Under the pieces are notes generated by a model, which was not told where the DNA came from, made no database searches, and saw only the letters and a list, made by a program, of their open reading frames with translations. Below are positions 28,283-37,274 of a stretch of 64,000 nt of DNA, piece by piece; position 1 is the stretch's first letter, and each line of letters opens with the position of its first letter. The DNA is from an uncultured bacterium. Lineage in GTDB: Bacteria > Cyanobacteriota > Vampirovibrionia > Gastranaerophilales > Gastranaerophilaceae. The translations under genes and the position numbers were made by a program. The stretch covers positions 124,001 to 188,000 of the forward strand of contig CASEDF010000004.1 in NCBI GenBank assembly GCA_949286705.1, given 5' to 3'.

Positions 28283-28765
28283 TTAAAATTTCCAAGGAGT
28301 AAACCTTGGTATCCATCTAGGTACATTTTTTTTATAATTTTTGTACTGTCCGCCAAATTTTTTTTCCAGTTGTTTTTCTTCAAACGCACGGAAATAAATA
28401 TTATTTATTACAAAAAATAATACCGTCCAAGATAATATCTGAACAGAATTTAAAAAGAAATATTCGGAAAGTAAAATCAATAGAATACCGGTAATCATAG
28501 GGTTTCGAACATAGCAATAAGGTCCTTCGACAACAAGATTTTTAGGAGGATCCCACGGTGCTAAAGTGCCTTTTCCGACATTATTAAATAACAACATCGT
28601 ACTGGATGCGAGGAATATACCTGCAATTAGCATGACAATTCCGATAATCAGAAAAACTCCAGAAGGGGCTTTGTAGTGATAATCCGAAAAAAACAATATT
28701 AAAACAGGAATTATTACTGACACATTAAACGGTAATATTAATATACTTATAAACCACCTCAGCAT
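28283..28765 (-). CDS. Isoprenylcysteine carboxyl methyltransferase-family membrane protein
   Basis: 160 residues with four hydrophobic segments. The C-terminal half has GPYCYVRNPMITG and FEEKQLEKKFGGQYKNYKKNVPRWIPR, the conserved pattern of the ICMT/phospholipid methyltransferase-like family that binds S-adenosylmethionine at the membrane. Bacterial members act on small molecules or lipids and the substrate here is unknown. It is divergent from the iron alcohol dehydrogenase gene. Confidence 0.8.
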   Translation of the reverse strand: MLRWFISILILPFNVSVIIPVLILFFSDYHYKAPSGVFLIIGIVMLIAGIFLASSTMLLFNNVGKGTLAPWDPPKNLVVEGPYCYVRNPMITGILLILLSEYFFLNSVQILSWTVLFFVINNIYFRAFEEKQLEKKFGGQYKNYKKNVPRWIPRFTPWKF

Positions 28766-28863
28766 TATATTATTATATCATAAAACAGAACAGATTTTTA
28801 AGGAAAATTTATATTCAAAATTTAAAATTTCTGATATAATGAAATGGAATAAGGAGGGTTTAT

Positions 28864-30021
28864 ATGAATAATTTTGAATATTGTTGTCCGACGCACGTTG
28901 TATTTGGCAAAGGCACAATTTCCAGACTGCCTGAATTGATTGACAAAAACAAAAAAGTTTTAATGATTTACGGCGGCGGTTCAATAAAGAAAAACGGAGT
29001 TTACGATCAGGTAAAAAAAGCACTTGAAGGTTATAATTTGATTGAATTCGGCGGGATTGAACCAAATCCCAAGTATGAAACCTGCAAAAAAGCTATTGAT
29101 TTAATAAAAAATGAAGGGGCTGATTTTCTTCTTTCTGTAGGTGGAGGTTCCACACTTGATGCTACTAAATTCATTTCTCTTGCAGCCAAGTATCAAGGTG
29201 ATGACGCCTATGACGCAATCATGGTTAGAGGAGAAACCGTAGGTGATGCTATTGCGCTGGGCGATGTTATAACCCTGCCGGCAACCGGTTCAGAGATGAA
29301 CAACGGAGGTGTTATATCAAGACTTGCAACAGATGAAAAATTACCGTTTCACAGTGATTTAGTATACCCGAAATTTTCAATTATTGATCCGGAAGTGACA
29401 TACAGCCTGCCGACACGTCAAACAATCAACGGAATTGTCGACACATTTGTACATGTAATGGAACAATACTGCACTTATGATGTTAATTCACCGCTGCAAG
29501 ACGGCTGGGCTCTCACAATATTAAAAACACTTACGGAAGAAGCACCCAGAGTTTTGGCTAATCCGACAGACTATGATACACGCGCAAATATATTCTGGTG
29601 CGCCACATGCGGATTAAATTACTGGATAGCACCGGGGGTCGTTCAGGATTGGTCAACACACATGATAGGTCATGAACTTACTGCCTTCTACGGAATTGAC
29701 CACGGTCAAAGCCTTGCTATTGTAATGCCGCGGCTTTTGAAAAATCAAAAAGTATCTAAAGCAAAAAAACTCGCAAAACTAGCACGAGAAGTATTTGGTG
29801 CAAATGAACCCGTTGATTTAAAAGCAGCAGATATTGCAATCGAAAAAATAGAAGAATTTTTCAATTCAATAGGAATGAAAACAAGACTTGCAGATTACGG
29901 AATAGATTCGCATGAAGCAGCACAAAAAATCAAAGAACGATTTATGAAAAGAAATGTTGCCCTCGGGGAAAAAGGTACCATTACAGCAGACACAGCATAC
30001 GATATAATTATTGAATGCTAA
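28864..30021 (+). CDS. Iron-containing alcohol dehydrogenase (YqhD/butanol dehydrogenase type)
   Basis: Reduces aldehydes with NAD(P)H. 385 residues. The nucleotide-binding half has GGGSIKKNGVYDQV and SVGGGSTLDATKF. The metal half has DTFVHVMEQY, GHELTAFYGIDHGQSLAIVMP and the His residues expected for the Fe/Zn site. The GGGS and LPATGSEMNN features match the BDH/YqhD group. A strong AAGGAGGG precedes the ATG, and a perfect terminator follows. Confidence 0.92.
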   Translation: MNNFEYCCPTHVVFGKGTISRLPELIDKNKKVLMIYGGGSIKKNGVYDQVKKALEGYNLIEFGGIEPNPKYETCKKAIDLIKNEGADFLLSVGGGSTLDATKFISLAAKYQGDDAYDAIMVRGETVGDAIALGDVITLPATGSEMNNGGVISRLATDEKLPFHSDLVYPKFSIIDPEVTYSLPTRQTINGIVDTFVHVMEQYCTYDVNSPLQDGWALTILKTLTEEAPRVLANPTDYDTRANIFWCATCGLNYWIAPGVVQDWSTHMIGHELTAFYGIDHGQSLAIVMPRLLKNQKVSKAKKLAKLAREVFGANEPVDLKAADIAIEKIEEFFNSIGMKTRLADYGIDSHEAAQKIKERFMKRNVALGEKGTITADTAYDIIIEC

Positions 30022-30042
30022 AATATTTGATTTTCTGGAACT

Positions 30043-30074
30043 AAAGAAGCGATAGAAAGATCTATCGCTTCTTT
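30043..30074. terminator. Terminator between the alcohol dehydrogenase and flavodoxin genes
   Basis: A perfect 14-bp stem AAAGAAGCGATAGA/TCTATCGCTTCTTT, 4-nt loop, T-rich after it on the plus strand; the minus-strand flavodoxin gene ends 5 nt further on. Confidence 0.85.
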
Positions 30075-30079
30075 TATTT

Positions 30080-30652
30080 TTATAATTTATTAATCCAGTT
30101 TGTAAGATCCATATCCGCACTTGAACCGCCTTTACCATAAACAACAAATGGAGCAAGCACTCTGGAACCTTTTGCGATCTCAGCCATATCCTTGTCTATA
30201 GTATAACCTCCGCCCCCGCCATGGGTTACGAATGGAACAATTGTTTTGCCTTCAAAGTTATTCTCTGCTAAAAATGTCATAACAGGCGGCGCCATTGTAT
30301 ACCACCATGCCGGTGTGCCGACAAAAATTACATCATAGGATGAAACATCCGTATTTTTTATTGGCGGATGAATTCCTTTGTCTTTTTGTTCTTTTGCAAC
30401 ACCGTATGCTGTTTCATTGTAATCTTCAGGATACGGGGTTACAGGTTCAATTCTGAATATATCTCCACCCACCTGATTGTGGATTTTTTCAGCAATTGAT
30501 TTTGTGTTGCCGCTCCAGGAAAAATAAGCTACTAAAATCTTTTTATCCATAAGTCCTCCTTTTTTTATTTGTGTGGAAGCATTAGCTATCTCATAAACCG
30601 CAACCATCGCTATCAAAATTACAGGTAAAATTATCAATAATATTTTTTTCAT
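30080..30652 (-). CDS. Flavodoxin family protein with two possible starts
   Basis: FMN-binding redox protein. The phosphate loop is FSWSGNTKSIAEKI and the second flavin loop is TPAWWYTMAPPVMTF. The short form starts at MDKKILVAYFSWSGN (ATG 30550) with a perfect AGGAGG, giving a cytosolic 156-residue flavodoxin. The long form starts at 30652 (after AAGGA) and adds a 34-residue hydrophobic signal-like leader, which would place the protein at the membrane or periplasm. Both are in frame. It follows the aldo/keto reductase by 46 nt in a TetR-led operon. Confidence 0.85.
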   Translation of the reverse strand: MKKILLIILPVILIAMVAVYEIANASTQIKKGGLMDKKILVAYFSWSGNTKSIAEKIHNQVGGDIFRIEPVTPYPEDYNETAYGVAKEQKDKGIHPPIKNTDVSSYDVIFVGTPAWWYTMAPPVMTFLAENNFEGKTIVPFVTHGGGGGYTIDKDMAEIAKGSRVLAPFVVYGKGGSSADMDLTNWINKL

Positions 30653-30698
30653 AGTTTTTCCTTTTTTCTAATTTCTTTTGACAACTATGTCTAAAATG

Positions 30699-31535
30699 TC
30701 AATAATTTATAATTGACTGAACGAATTCCGGATCATAGTGATTTACAAAGATACTTTCGCCTTTGTCCAGACTTCTCAATGTTTGCATATCAACGTGGGA
30801 GAGTTCAAAATCAAATATTTCAAAATTTTCTTTCATCCGTTCTTTATGCGTAGACTTAGGAATAACAATGACATTTTCCTGAATTAAAAATCTCAACGCA
30901 ACCTGTGCAACTGTTTTGTTGTATTTATCTCCGATAGATTTCAAAACTTCGTTGTTAAAGAAATTGTTTTCGCCTCTTGCCATAGGACTCCACGACATAA
31001 GCTGTGTATTAAATTTATCCATATATTTACGCAAAGTTTTTTCCTGCTGGAATACGTGTGTTTCCATCTGATTTATCATTGGCTTTATTTCAACAAAATT
31101 ACACAAATCAACAAATCTGTCAGGGAAAAAGTTGCTGACGCCGATAGCTCTTGTCTTTCCCTCTTTATAGGCTTTTTCCATAGCTCTATAGGTTCCGTAA
31201 TAATCGCCGAACGGCTGGTGGATTAAAAGCAAGTCCACATAATCTGTTTGTAATTTTTTAAGAGATTCTTCAATGGATTTTGAAGCTTTTTCTTCACCGG
31301 AATTTGTTATCCAGACTTTTGTTACAAGAAAAAATTCATCTCTATTTATTCCTGATTTTTTGATGGCAGCGCCGACACCTTCTTCGTTGTAATAAGCCTG
31401 TGCCGTATCAATCATTCTGTAACCAACGTCAATAGCATCAGTTACGCATCTTTCGCATTCTTTAGGGTCAACAAGAAAAACCCCGTAGCCTAAAATAGGC
31501 ATTTCAACACCGTTATTCAATTTTACTGTCTGCAT
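30699..31535 (-). CDS. Aldo/keto reductase
   Basis: NADPH-dependent carbonyl reductase. The 278-residue barrel holds the catalytic tetrad: Asp in MIDTAQAYYNEE, Tyr four residues later, Lys in FLVTKVWI and His in LLLIHQPFG. The C-terminal IPKSTHKERMKENFEIFDFEL binds the cofactor phosphate. It overlaps the upstream TetR gene by 23 nt and precedes the flavodoxin, so the three genes probably form one operon responding to a reactive small molecule. Confidence 0.92.
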   Translation of the reverse strand: MQTVKLNNGVEMPILGYGVFLVDPKECERCVTDAIDVGYRMIDTAQAYYNEEGVGAAIKKSGINRDEFFLVTKVWITNSGEEKASKSIEESLKKLQTDYVDLLLIHQPFGDYYGTYRAMEKAYKEGKTRAIGVSNFFPDRFVDLCNFVEIKPMINQMETHVFQQEKTLRKYMDKFNTQLMSWSPMARGENNFFNNEVLKSIGDKYNKTVAQVALRFLIQENVIVIPKSTHKERMKENFEIFDFELSHVDMQTLRSLDKGESIFVNHYDPEFVQSIINY

Positions 31536-32142
31536 AATTTATTCTCCTTTCTTTCAAATAAGGCTCAAATATAGCCGTGAGTTGAACATCGCAAAATCTG
31601 TCTGTCCAGTCCAACGGTTCAAATTTTCCGTCTGACATGCACCAGCTAATCATCATGCCGTAAAGTTCGCTGATTATAATGTGGGTTAACAACTCAATAG
31701 GAGTATCTTTTTTAAGCTCCTTTGAATTTTTCAGGATACTTTCAAGCATTTCGTAATCATAGAACCATTTTTTGCTGTCCATTGTTTCCGGTACATTATT
31801 AGGATCAATTACATTTCTTATCCATTCACGGCAGATTTGAATTCCGCAAAACTCAACCTGCTCCATAAAACGACGAAAATAATGCCTGAATTTTTCAAAC
31901 AATTCAGCATTTTCCATTTGCTCAAGTTCATCAGCAATTTCACCAAACGGTGTTCTGCTTATCTCCATAACAATATCTTCTTTGCGTTTGAAATAAACAT
32001 AGAAGGTACCTTTTGCAACTCCGGCTTTTTTTGTAATATCTTCGACATTTATTGCACAAAAACCTTTTTCTTTAATAAGCTCCAACCCTGCGGATATAAG
32101 TTTCCGTTTCGTTTCAACGGCGGATTTTTGTCTTTTATTCAT
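31513..32142 (-). CDS. TetR/AcrR family transcriptional regulator
   Basis: The N-terminal helix-turn-helix (about residues 9-55) has KRKLISAGLELIKEKGFCAINVEDITKKAGVAKGTFYVYFKRKEDI, a classic TetR pattern. The C-terminal ligand-binding domain is variable. The start is taken at MNKRQKS (32142), four codons inside the longest frame. A perfect palindrome overlaps its promoter, so it is probably autorepressed and controls the downstream aldo/keto reductase and flavodoxin. Confidence 0.9.
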   Translation of the reverse strand: MNKRQKSAVETKRKLISAGLELIKEKGFCAINVEDITKKAGVAKGTFYVYFKRKEDIVMEISRTPFGEIADELEQMENAELFEKFRHYFRRFMEQVEFCGIQICREWIRNVIDPNNVPETMDSKKWFYDYEMLESILKNSKELKKDTPIELLTHIIISELYGMMISWCMSDGKFEPLDWTDRFCDVQLTAIFEPYLKERRINYADSKIE

Positions 32143-32164
32143 AAAATACTCCATTTATAAATTA

Positions 32165-32208
32165 AGTATAACACATTATTGACCAAAAGTCAATGACTTT
32201 TGGTCAAT
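32165..32208 (-). promoter_or_regulatory. TetR operator overlapping a sigma-70 promoter
   Basis: A perfect 31-nt palindrome, 15-bp arms ATTGACCAAAAGTCA and its complement around one base, covers 32178-32208. On the minus strand, -35 TTGACT (32193-32188) and -10 TATACT (32170-32165) have a 17-nt spacer, so repressor binding would cover the -35. Confidence 0.85.
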
Positions 32209-32228
32209 AAAATTATGATTATCTCAAT

Positions 32229-32813
32229 TTACAAACAAATCTCGTCCAAATCGGAAACTTCGACTTTATCAAATATTCTGTTAAACAGAGTTTGAGGATT
32301 ATTCTTATAAATTTCTCTCAAACCGTCCGTCACAACGCAGTTTCCAATAAGCCATTCATCATGTTTTGATGAATATGCCACATGATTTTCAAACAAACCG
32401 CCTTTAAACTGCGAAAACGGAATTTGATATTTCTCCATAAATTCCACAAATTTGTCAAACAATTTCGTACTGTTAGGGCTGTTTATATTATTTGGCTTGG
32501 AACCTAAAATAAACCCCTGCAAATTTTTATCTGCAAGATTAATTTTATTTTTTATAAATTCCTCAATCTTACTAAAACTTTTATTTTTTGGATTGGTAGG
32601 ACAAATATGAGTTAATAAAACCTTCTGCCCGTCAGTAAAACCGCATACCGTACAGTCTAAAATATCAGATGTATACGCACTGTCGGATAAAACACTTTCT
32701 TTAATTGTCCATGGCTCACTTACAAATTTTTTACCGTCAATTTGAAAAGCAGCCCTTCTGAATTCCTGCAAAGGAACCATACGTATTCTTGAGGTAAATG
32801 AAACTTTATCCAT
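32229..32813 (-). CDS. Unknown protein with N-terminal VSFTSR motif
   Basis: About 194 residues from the ATG at 32813 (MDKVSFTSRIRMVPLQEF); a TTG at 32834 gives seven more. Not recognised. The soluble alpha/beta body has DCTVCGFTDGQKVLLTHICPTNPKN and DKNLQGFILGSKPNN. This looks like a small CheD/deamidase-like or GAF-sized sensor domain, but I cannot assign a family. Its N-terminal motif resembles those at 20.2, 27.1 and 49.6 kb. It is the only gene between the TetR operator and a minus-strand terminator. Confidence 0.5.
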   Translation of the reverse strand: MDKVSFTSRIRMVPLQEFRRAAFQIDGKKFVSEPWTIKESVLSDSAYTSDILDCTVCGFTDGQKVLLTHICPTNPKNKSFSKIEEFIKNKINLADKNLQGFILGSKPNNINSPNSTKLFDKFVEFMEKYQIPFSQFKGGLFENHVAYSSKHDEWLIGNCVVTDGLREIYKNNPQTLFNRIFDKVEVSDLDEICL

Positions 32814-32860
32814 ACTGCCTGTAAAACATGTCAAGATAAAAAATTGCCCCCAAAAAAATA

Positions 32861-32880
32861 AAAGCGGCTTAAAGCCGCTT
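32861..32880 (-). terminator. Terminator of the small 32.9-kb gene
   Basis: Hairpin AAGCGGCTTTAAGCCGCTT followed on the minus strand by TTTTATTTTTTT. Confidence 0.75.
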
Positions 32881-32917
32881 ATTCCTTTATTCCCAAATCC
32901 TATATTTCCAATAGCTT

Positions 32918-33094
32918 TTATGCAATAAAATTTGTTCCGAATCTGTTTGCACCGTGAAAAAATGATTGCTTCATCAATTCGGTTAAAGATTTTCTTATAA
33001 TCAATTTATCATTGAGTTTAACATCCTTAATTGCATCGGATGTTGTTTTATATGTATCAGAAACTGCATTAGAAAATAACAGCATAGTTGCCAT
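32918..33094 (-). CDS. Small unknown protein
   Basis: 58 residues from MATMLLFSNAVSD, with GAGAGG before the ATG at 33094; an ATG 21 nt further upstream gives MKERGKI in front. No family was recognised. It is helical and mildly basic and ends NRFGTNFIA. It has its own terminator. Confidence 0.45.
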   Translation of the reverse strand: MATMLLFSNAVSDTYKTTSDAIKDVKLNDKLIIRKSLTELMKQSFFHGANRFGTNFIA

Positions 33095-33280
33095 AATTTT
33101 ACCTCTCTCTTTCAAATTTGCTTTATTTATCTCTCGTACTTATATAAAAAATTTCTATAAAAAATTATTGACTTTTTATATTCACTTTATATAAAAACTG
33201 TTACATAACTTAACAATGCAAGATTAAAGTTTTTAAAAAGATATGCCGATAACTAAAATGTTGTACAAAAGGAGAAGTAT

Positions 33281-33733
33281 ATGGACATTCAAAAACTAAA
33301 TGCAAACATCAAATGGCAGCAGTTAACAGCAAAAGAAATTTTAAAATATCAACAACAAGGAGAACAGGTACCGAACGAGTATCAAAAATGGGCAGCGGCA
33401 ATCAGTGCAGTATTGAATGTACCGGATGAAGTAACATATGAAATGACAAACGGCGAAACAGATATTGCGGCACTGGAAGCGACTTTAGGCATGGATATGA
33501 TGAAAACGGAAGTGCAGCCTGCAGACGAGGCGGAAAACAATCTTGGCAGTGAATCGGAAGAAGCACGTGATGAAGCGGAAATAGCCGCACCTTTAGAAGA
33601 AAATAATCAGACGGAAAACCCTGCCGAAACAGCACCTGAAGATAATATAACACTGGCGGATCAAGCAATAACAACAGATCCGAATGAAATAATAAAACGT
33701 AAACAAAGACGCGGTATTCCGCCGTTATCGTAG
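33281..33733 (+). CDS. Acidic protein of unknown function
   Basis: 150 residues. The first 70 look helical (NANIKWQQLTAKEILKYQQQ, EYQKWAAAISAVLNV). The rest is Glu/Ala/Thr-rich and probably disordered before a basic KRKQRRG tail. No signal peptide or known domain was seen. A good AAAAGGAGAAG precedes the ATG, and the 3' end overlaps convergent rpe by 9 nt. Confidence 0.5.
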   Translation: MDIQKLNANIKWQQLTAKEILKYQQQGEQVPNEYQKWAAAISAVLNVPDEVTYEMTNGETDIAALEATLGMDMMKTEVQPADEAENNLGSESEEARDEAEIAAPLEENNQTENPAETAPEDNITLADQAITTDPNEIIKRKQRRGIPPLS

Positions 33734-34363
33734 ACTTAGAATGGCTGATTTAATATTGTCGGATTTATAGATATAATTTCCGGCGACAAGCGAATTTGCA
33801 CCGTAATCGGTGCAAATTTTTGCTGTTTGAGCGTTAATTCCTCCGTCCACCTGTATAATCAAATTTTCCGGAGCATGCCTTTTTATTACCGGAATTTTTT
33901 CAGCGCAATCTTCCATAAAACTTTGCCCGCCAAAACCGGGTTCCACAGTCATAACAAGAAGCAAATCCAAAATTCCCAAATATTTCAAAATCTCATCCGG
34001 AGATGTTTTCGGCTTAATGGACATGCCGGCTTTGATACCGAATGACTTAATCAAATCGACAATTAATTGGATATCTTTAACCGCTTCATAATGAAATGTC
34101 AAAATATCCGCGCCGGCTTTTGCAAAAGGCTCAATGTATTTTTCAGGATTTTCAATCATCAAATGAACATCAAGCGGCAAATTAGTGACTTTTTTAATAG
34201 ATTTGACAACAGGAACACCGATTGTAATATTCGGGACAAAATGTCCGTCCATAACATCCACGTGAAGCCAGTCCGCACCTGCATCCTCAACGCATTTGAT
34301 ATCGCGTTCAAGATTGGCAAAATCTGCAGATAATATTGACGGTGAAATAATTATTTTTGACAT
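33725..34363 (-). CDS. rpe: Ribulose-phosphate 3-epimerase
   Basis: Interconverts ribulose-5-P and xylulose-5-P in the pentose phosphate route. The TIM-barrel motifs are SPSILSADFANLE, HVDVMDGHFVPNITIG, TVEPGFGGQSF and IQVDGGIN; 212 residues. It overlaps rnc by 13 nt and is last in a minus-strand run pyrH-frr-cdsA-rnc-rpe. Confidence 0.96.
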   Translation of the reverse strand: MSKIIISPSILSADFANLERDIKCVEDAGADWLHVDVMDGHFVPNITIGVPVVKSIKKVTNLPLDVHLMIENPEKYIEPFAKAGADILTFHYEAVKDIQLIVDLIKSFGIKAGMSIKPKTSPDEILKYLGILDLLLVMTVEPGFGGQSFMEDCAEKIPVIKRHAPENLIIQVDGGINAQTAKICTDYGANSLVAGNYIYKSDNIKSAILSLR

Positions 34364-35046
34364 TCAGCTATCCCCAATTTTTTACATGCTTCATATGCAC
34401 ACTTTTGCTCCGCATCTTTTTTGGATTTGCCGGATGCGCTTGCTATAAGCTTACCCTCATACCAAACTTCAACCTCAAATGTCTTATTATGCGCAGGACC
34501 TGTTTCATTTATGACACGATATTCGGGAATTGTTTTGGTTTTGCTCTGGGTATATTCCTGCAAAAGCGCTTTTGCATTGTATTTTTCAAAATTTTTATCG
34601 ACTTCTTGAATATACGGTAAAAAAATACGGTTAATAAATTCAATCAGCTCACTGAATTTGCCGTCCAGATAATACGCGCCAAGAACCGCTTCAAAAGCGC
34701 AGGCACAAACTGATTCAAGCTTACGGCACCCTTGTTTTTCCTCATGTTTGCCGAGAATAATCAATTCGGAAAGTCCTATCTTTTCGGCAACTTCAAATAA
34801 CACCGCATCGGAAACAATTACTGAGCGGATTTTTGACATACTGCCTTCCGTATAATCAGGATATTTTTTATACAAAATATCGGATACTGCAAGCTTTAAC
34901 ACGGCATCACCCAAAAACTCAAGCCGCTCGTAACTTTCCGTATAATCCATTTCCTGCTCTTTTGTATAAGAAGGATGAGTTAACGCTTTTTTAAAAAGTT
35001 CCGCGTTTTCAATGTTTATATTAAAAATCTGCTCCAAATTATCCAT
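34351..35046 (-). CDS. rnc: Ribonuclease III
   Basis: Cuts double-stranded RNA. The catalytic helix is ESYERLEFLGDAVLKLAVS (residues about 38-56), with a second acidic site in CACAFEAVLGAYYLD. The C-terminal dsRNA-binding domain (about 160-228) has DAEQKCAYEACKKLGI. 231 residues is normal. It overlaps rpe and starts at the base where cdsA stops. Confidence 0.95.
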   Translation of the reverse strand: MDNLEQIFNINIENAELFKKALTHPSYTKEQEMDYTESYERLEFLGDAVLKLAVSDILYKKYPDYTEGSMSKIRSVIVSDAVLFEVAEKIGLSELIILGKHEEKQGCRKLESVCACAFEAVLGAYYLDGKFSELIEFINRIFLPYIQEVDKNFEKYNAKALLQEYTQSKTKTIPEYRVINETGPAHNKTFEVEVWYEGKLIASASGKSKKDAEQKCAYEACKKLGIAECQK

Positions 35047-35918
35047 TAAAATAAACCTTTAACAAATAATATAAAATTATTCATCAAATCCTGCGAAAAT
35101 ACAAAATATTTGCAGAAATAATACATAACCGGAATTGTAAGAATATAGCTGTCGCATCTGTCTAAAAATCCGCCATGACCCGGCAGGCTGTCACCGGAAT
35201 CTTTAACGCCGGCGTCACGCTTGATTAAAGATTCGCTCAAATCTCCAATCTGTGCAAAAGCCGTACATAAGAGCCCTAATAAAACTGATACATACCATTC
35301 AATTCCGATATACCAGCCGATTACAACAGCCCCTATAACCGCACAAATTGCACCTCCGACAGAACCTTCGATAGTTTTATTCGGACTTATAACAGGCGCA
35401 AGCTTATGTTTTCCGAGATGTCTGCCCGCATAATAACAGCCGGTATCGGTCAGCAAAACAGCCATAAACATTAAAACAACAAACCCTAAGCCGTCATGGA
35501 ATTTTGCGCTTTCCAAGTTTCTCAAAAACAACAAATGCAGCGGAAACCAGCCGCAATATATCATACCCAGCATGGTTGTTGCAACGTTGGCAATATAAGG
35601 CTGACGACCTCTGAATAAAACCCACATGAATGCGCCTATTCCGCAAACAGTTAACGCAAATGCAACCAGATCAAACCTCTGAACATATGCAATCACTGCA
35701 AGCAGGGCTTCCGCTATATAAATCATTTTCAAACTCGGGTAAAAACCTTTGTGATTCAGTATTTTTACATACTCTTTTGATGCAAAATACAAAATAAACA
35801 AAAGCATTGCAAGAAGCGCAATTCTGCCTTCAATAATACAGCCCATTGCAGCCGTACCCATTATAAGCCCCGTGAGCATTCTTGTGGCATTTTTATTGAG
35901 GCCTTTAATCTCCGTCAT
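35046..35918 (-). CDS. cdsA: Phosphatidate cytidylyltransferase
   Basis: Makes CDP-diacylglycerol for phospholipid synthesis in the inner membrane. 290 residues with about eight membrane helices. The family signature lies near residue 225: SLIKRDAGVKDSGDSLPGHGG, then FLDRCDS. SPNKTIEGSVGG is also conserved. It overlaps frr and rnc by single bases, so the block is translated as a tight unit. Confidence 0.95.
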   Translation of the reverse strand: MTEIKGLNKNATRMLTGLIMGTAAMGCIIEGRIALLAMLLFILYFASKEYVKILNHKGFYPSLKMIYIAEALLAVIAYVQRFDLVAFALTVCGIGAFMWVLFRGRQPYIANVATTMLGMIYCGWFPLHLLFLRNLESAKFHDGLGFVVLMFMAVLLTDTGCYYAGRHLGKHKLAPVISPNKTIEGSVGGAICAVIGAVVIGWYIGIEWYVSVLLGLLCTAFAQIGDLSESLIKRDAGVKDSGDSLPGHGGFLDRCDSYILTIPVMYYFCKYFVFSQDLMNNFILFVKGLF

Positions 35919-36484
35919 TATACCGTCATAACCTCTTTTTCTTTTGCCGCAACGTTTGTATCAATTAAACCTGTATATTTATCGGTTAATTTTTGAATTT
36001 TATCCTGATTATCTTTAACCATGTCTTCGGGAAGATTTTCGGATTTTTCAAGTTTTTTCAAATCATCGGACATGTCACGGCGTACGTTTCTTACCGCAAC
36101 TTTTGCTTCTTCGCCGAGTTTTTTCACATCTTTTACGATTTCACGGCGTCTTTCCTCTGTCAAAGGCGGGAATACCAATCTGATACAAATCCCGTCGCTG
36201 TTTGGAGTTATACCGATTTCAGCCTTGATAATGGCTTTTTCAATATCTTTAATTATAGATTTGTCATACGGTGAAATAACAAGAGTGGTACCGTCCTGAA
36301 CAGTCACCTGAGACATTTGTCTTAAAGGTGTCGGAACACCGTAGTAATCTACCAGAACTTTATCCAAAATCCCGGGATTTGCACGTCCTGAACGGATTGA
36401 TGCAAATTCACGGTGCAATTGCGCAATTGCTTTTTCCATTTTTTCTTCACCAAATAAAAATAATTCTTCTAATGCCTCTGACAT
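35918..36484 (-). CDS. frr: Ribosome recycling factor
   Basis: Splits post-termination ribosomes together with EF-G. Typical segments are LHREFASIRSGRANPGILDKV, YYGVPTPLRQMSQV and RREIVKDVKKLGEEAKVAVRNVRRD; 188 residues. Conserved pyrH-frr-cdsA order is seen here, with 16 nt between pyrH and frr. Confidence 0.97.
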   Translation of the reverse strand: MSEALEELFLFGEEKMEKAIAQLHREFASIRSGRANPGILDKVLVDYYGVPTPLRQMSQVTVQDGTTLVISPYDKSIIKDIEKAIIKAEIGITPNSDGICIRLVFPPLTEERRREIVKDVKKLGEEAKVAVRNVRRDMSDDLKKLEKSENLPEDMVKDNQDKIQKLTDKYTGLIDTNVAAKEKEVMTV

Positions 36485-36500
36485 CTCTTACCTCTTTCAA

Positions 36501-37211
36501 TTATTTAATATATGTTCCTATCTGTTCACCGTTTAGAATATCAACTATACCATTTTCAGCTTCAAAATCAAATACCACAATAGGTATATTATTTTGTTTA
36601 CACAAAGCACAGGCGGCCGTGTCCATGACCTTCAAGCCGTTTTTGATAATATCGTCATACGTAATATTTTCAAGTCTTTGAGCCTGCGGGTTAGTATTCG
36701 GATCATCGGTATAAACACCGTCAACGCCGTTTTTCGCCATTAACATTGCCTCTGCATTAATTTCGGAAGCTCTTAATGCTGCTGCGGTATCCGTTGTAAA
36801 GAAAGGGTTGCCGGTACCGGCCGCAAAAATGACAACTCTGCCTTTTTCAAGGTGTCTTATTGCACGGTGGCGAATATATGGTTCTGCAATCTGGTTCATT
36901 GCAATGGCGCTTTGAACGCGGCATGGCACATCCATTTGATTAAGAGCACTTTGAAGTGCAATTGCATTCATAACTGTTGCAAGCATCCCGACATAATCGC
37001 CTGATGCCTGATCCATGCCGAGTTTCGCACTGTTTTTCATCCCGCGGAAAATATTCCCGCCGCCGACAACAACAGCAATTTGAGCACCCATATCAAGTGC
37101 CTTTTTAATCTCACCCGCAATCATTTTGACGGGTTCTTGATCAATTCCGAACTGCTGCGTGCCTAAAAGTGCTTCTCCGCTAATCTTTAATAAAATTCTT
37201 TTATACTTCAT
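36501..37211 (-). CDS. pyrH: UMP kinase
   Basis: Phosphorylates UMP to UDP; amino-acid-kinase fold. The start is [17 protein letters not shown] (37211) after GGAGAG; four extra codons are possible. [38 protein letters not shown] and [10 protein letters not shown] are diagnostic. 236 residues. It heads the frr-cdsA-rnc-rpe unit. Confidence 0.96.
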   Translation of the reverse strand: MKYKRILLKISGEALLGTQQFGIDQEPVKMIAGEIKKALDMGAQIAVVVGGGNIFRGMKNSAKLGMDQASGDYVGMLATVMNAIALQSALNQMDVPCRVQSAIAMNQIAEPYIRHRAIRHLEKGRVVIFAAGTGNPFFTTDTAAALRASEINAEAMLMAKNGVDGVYTDDPNTNPQAQRLENITYDDIIKNGLKVMDTAACALCKQNNIPIVVFDFEAENGIVDILNGEQIGTYIK

Positions 37212-37274
37212 CTTTCTCTCCACAGGATACTATTTTCTTAATGATAGCCTAAAGAAGCAGATTTGTAAAGTGAT

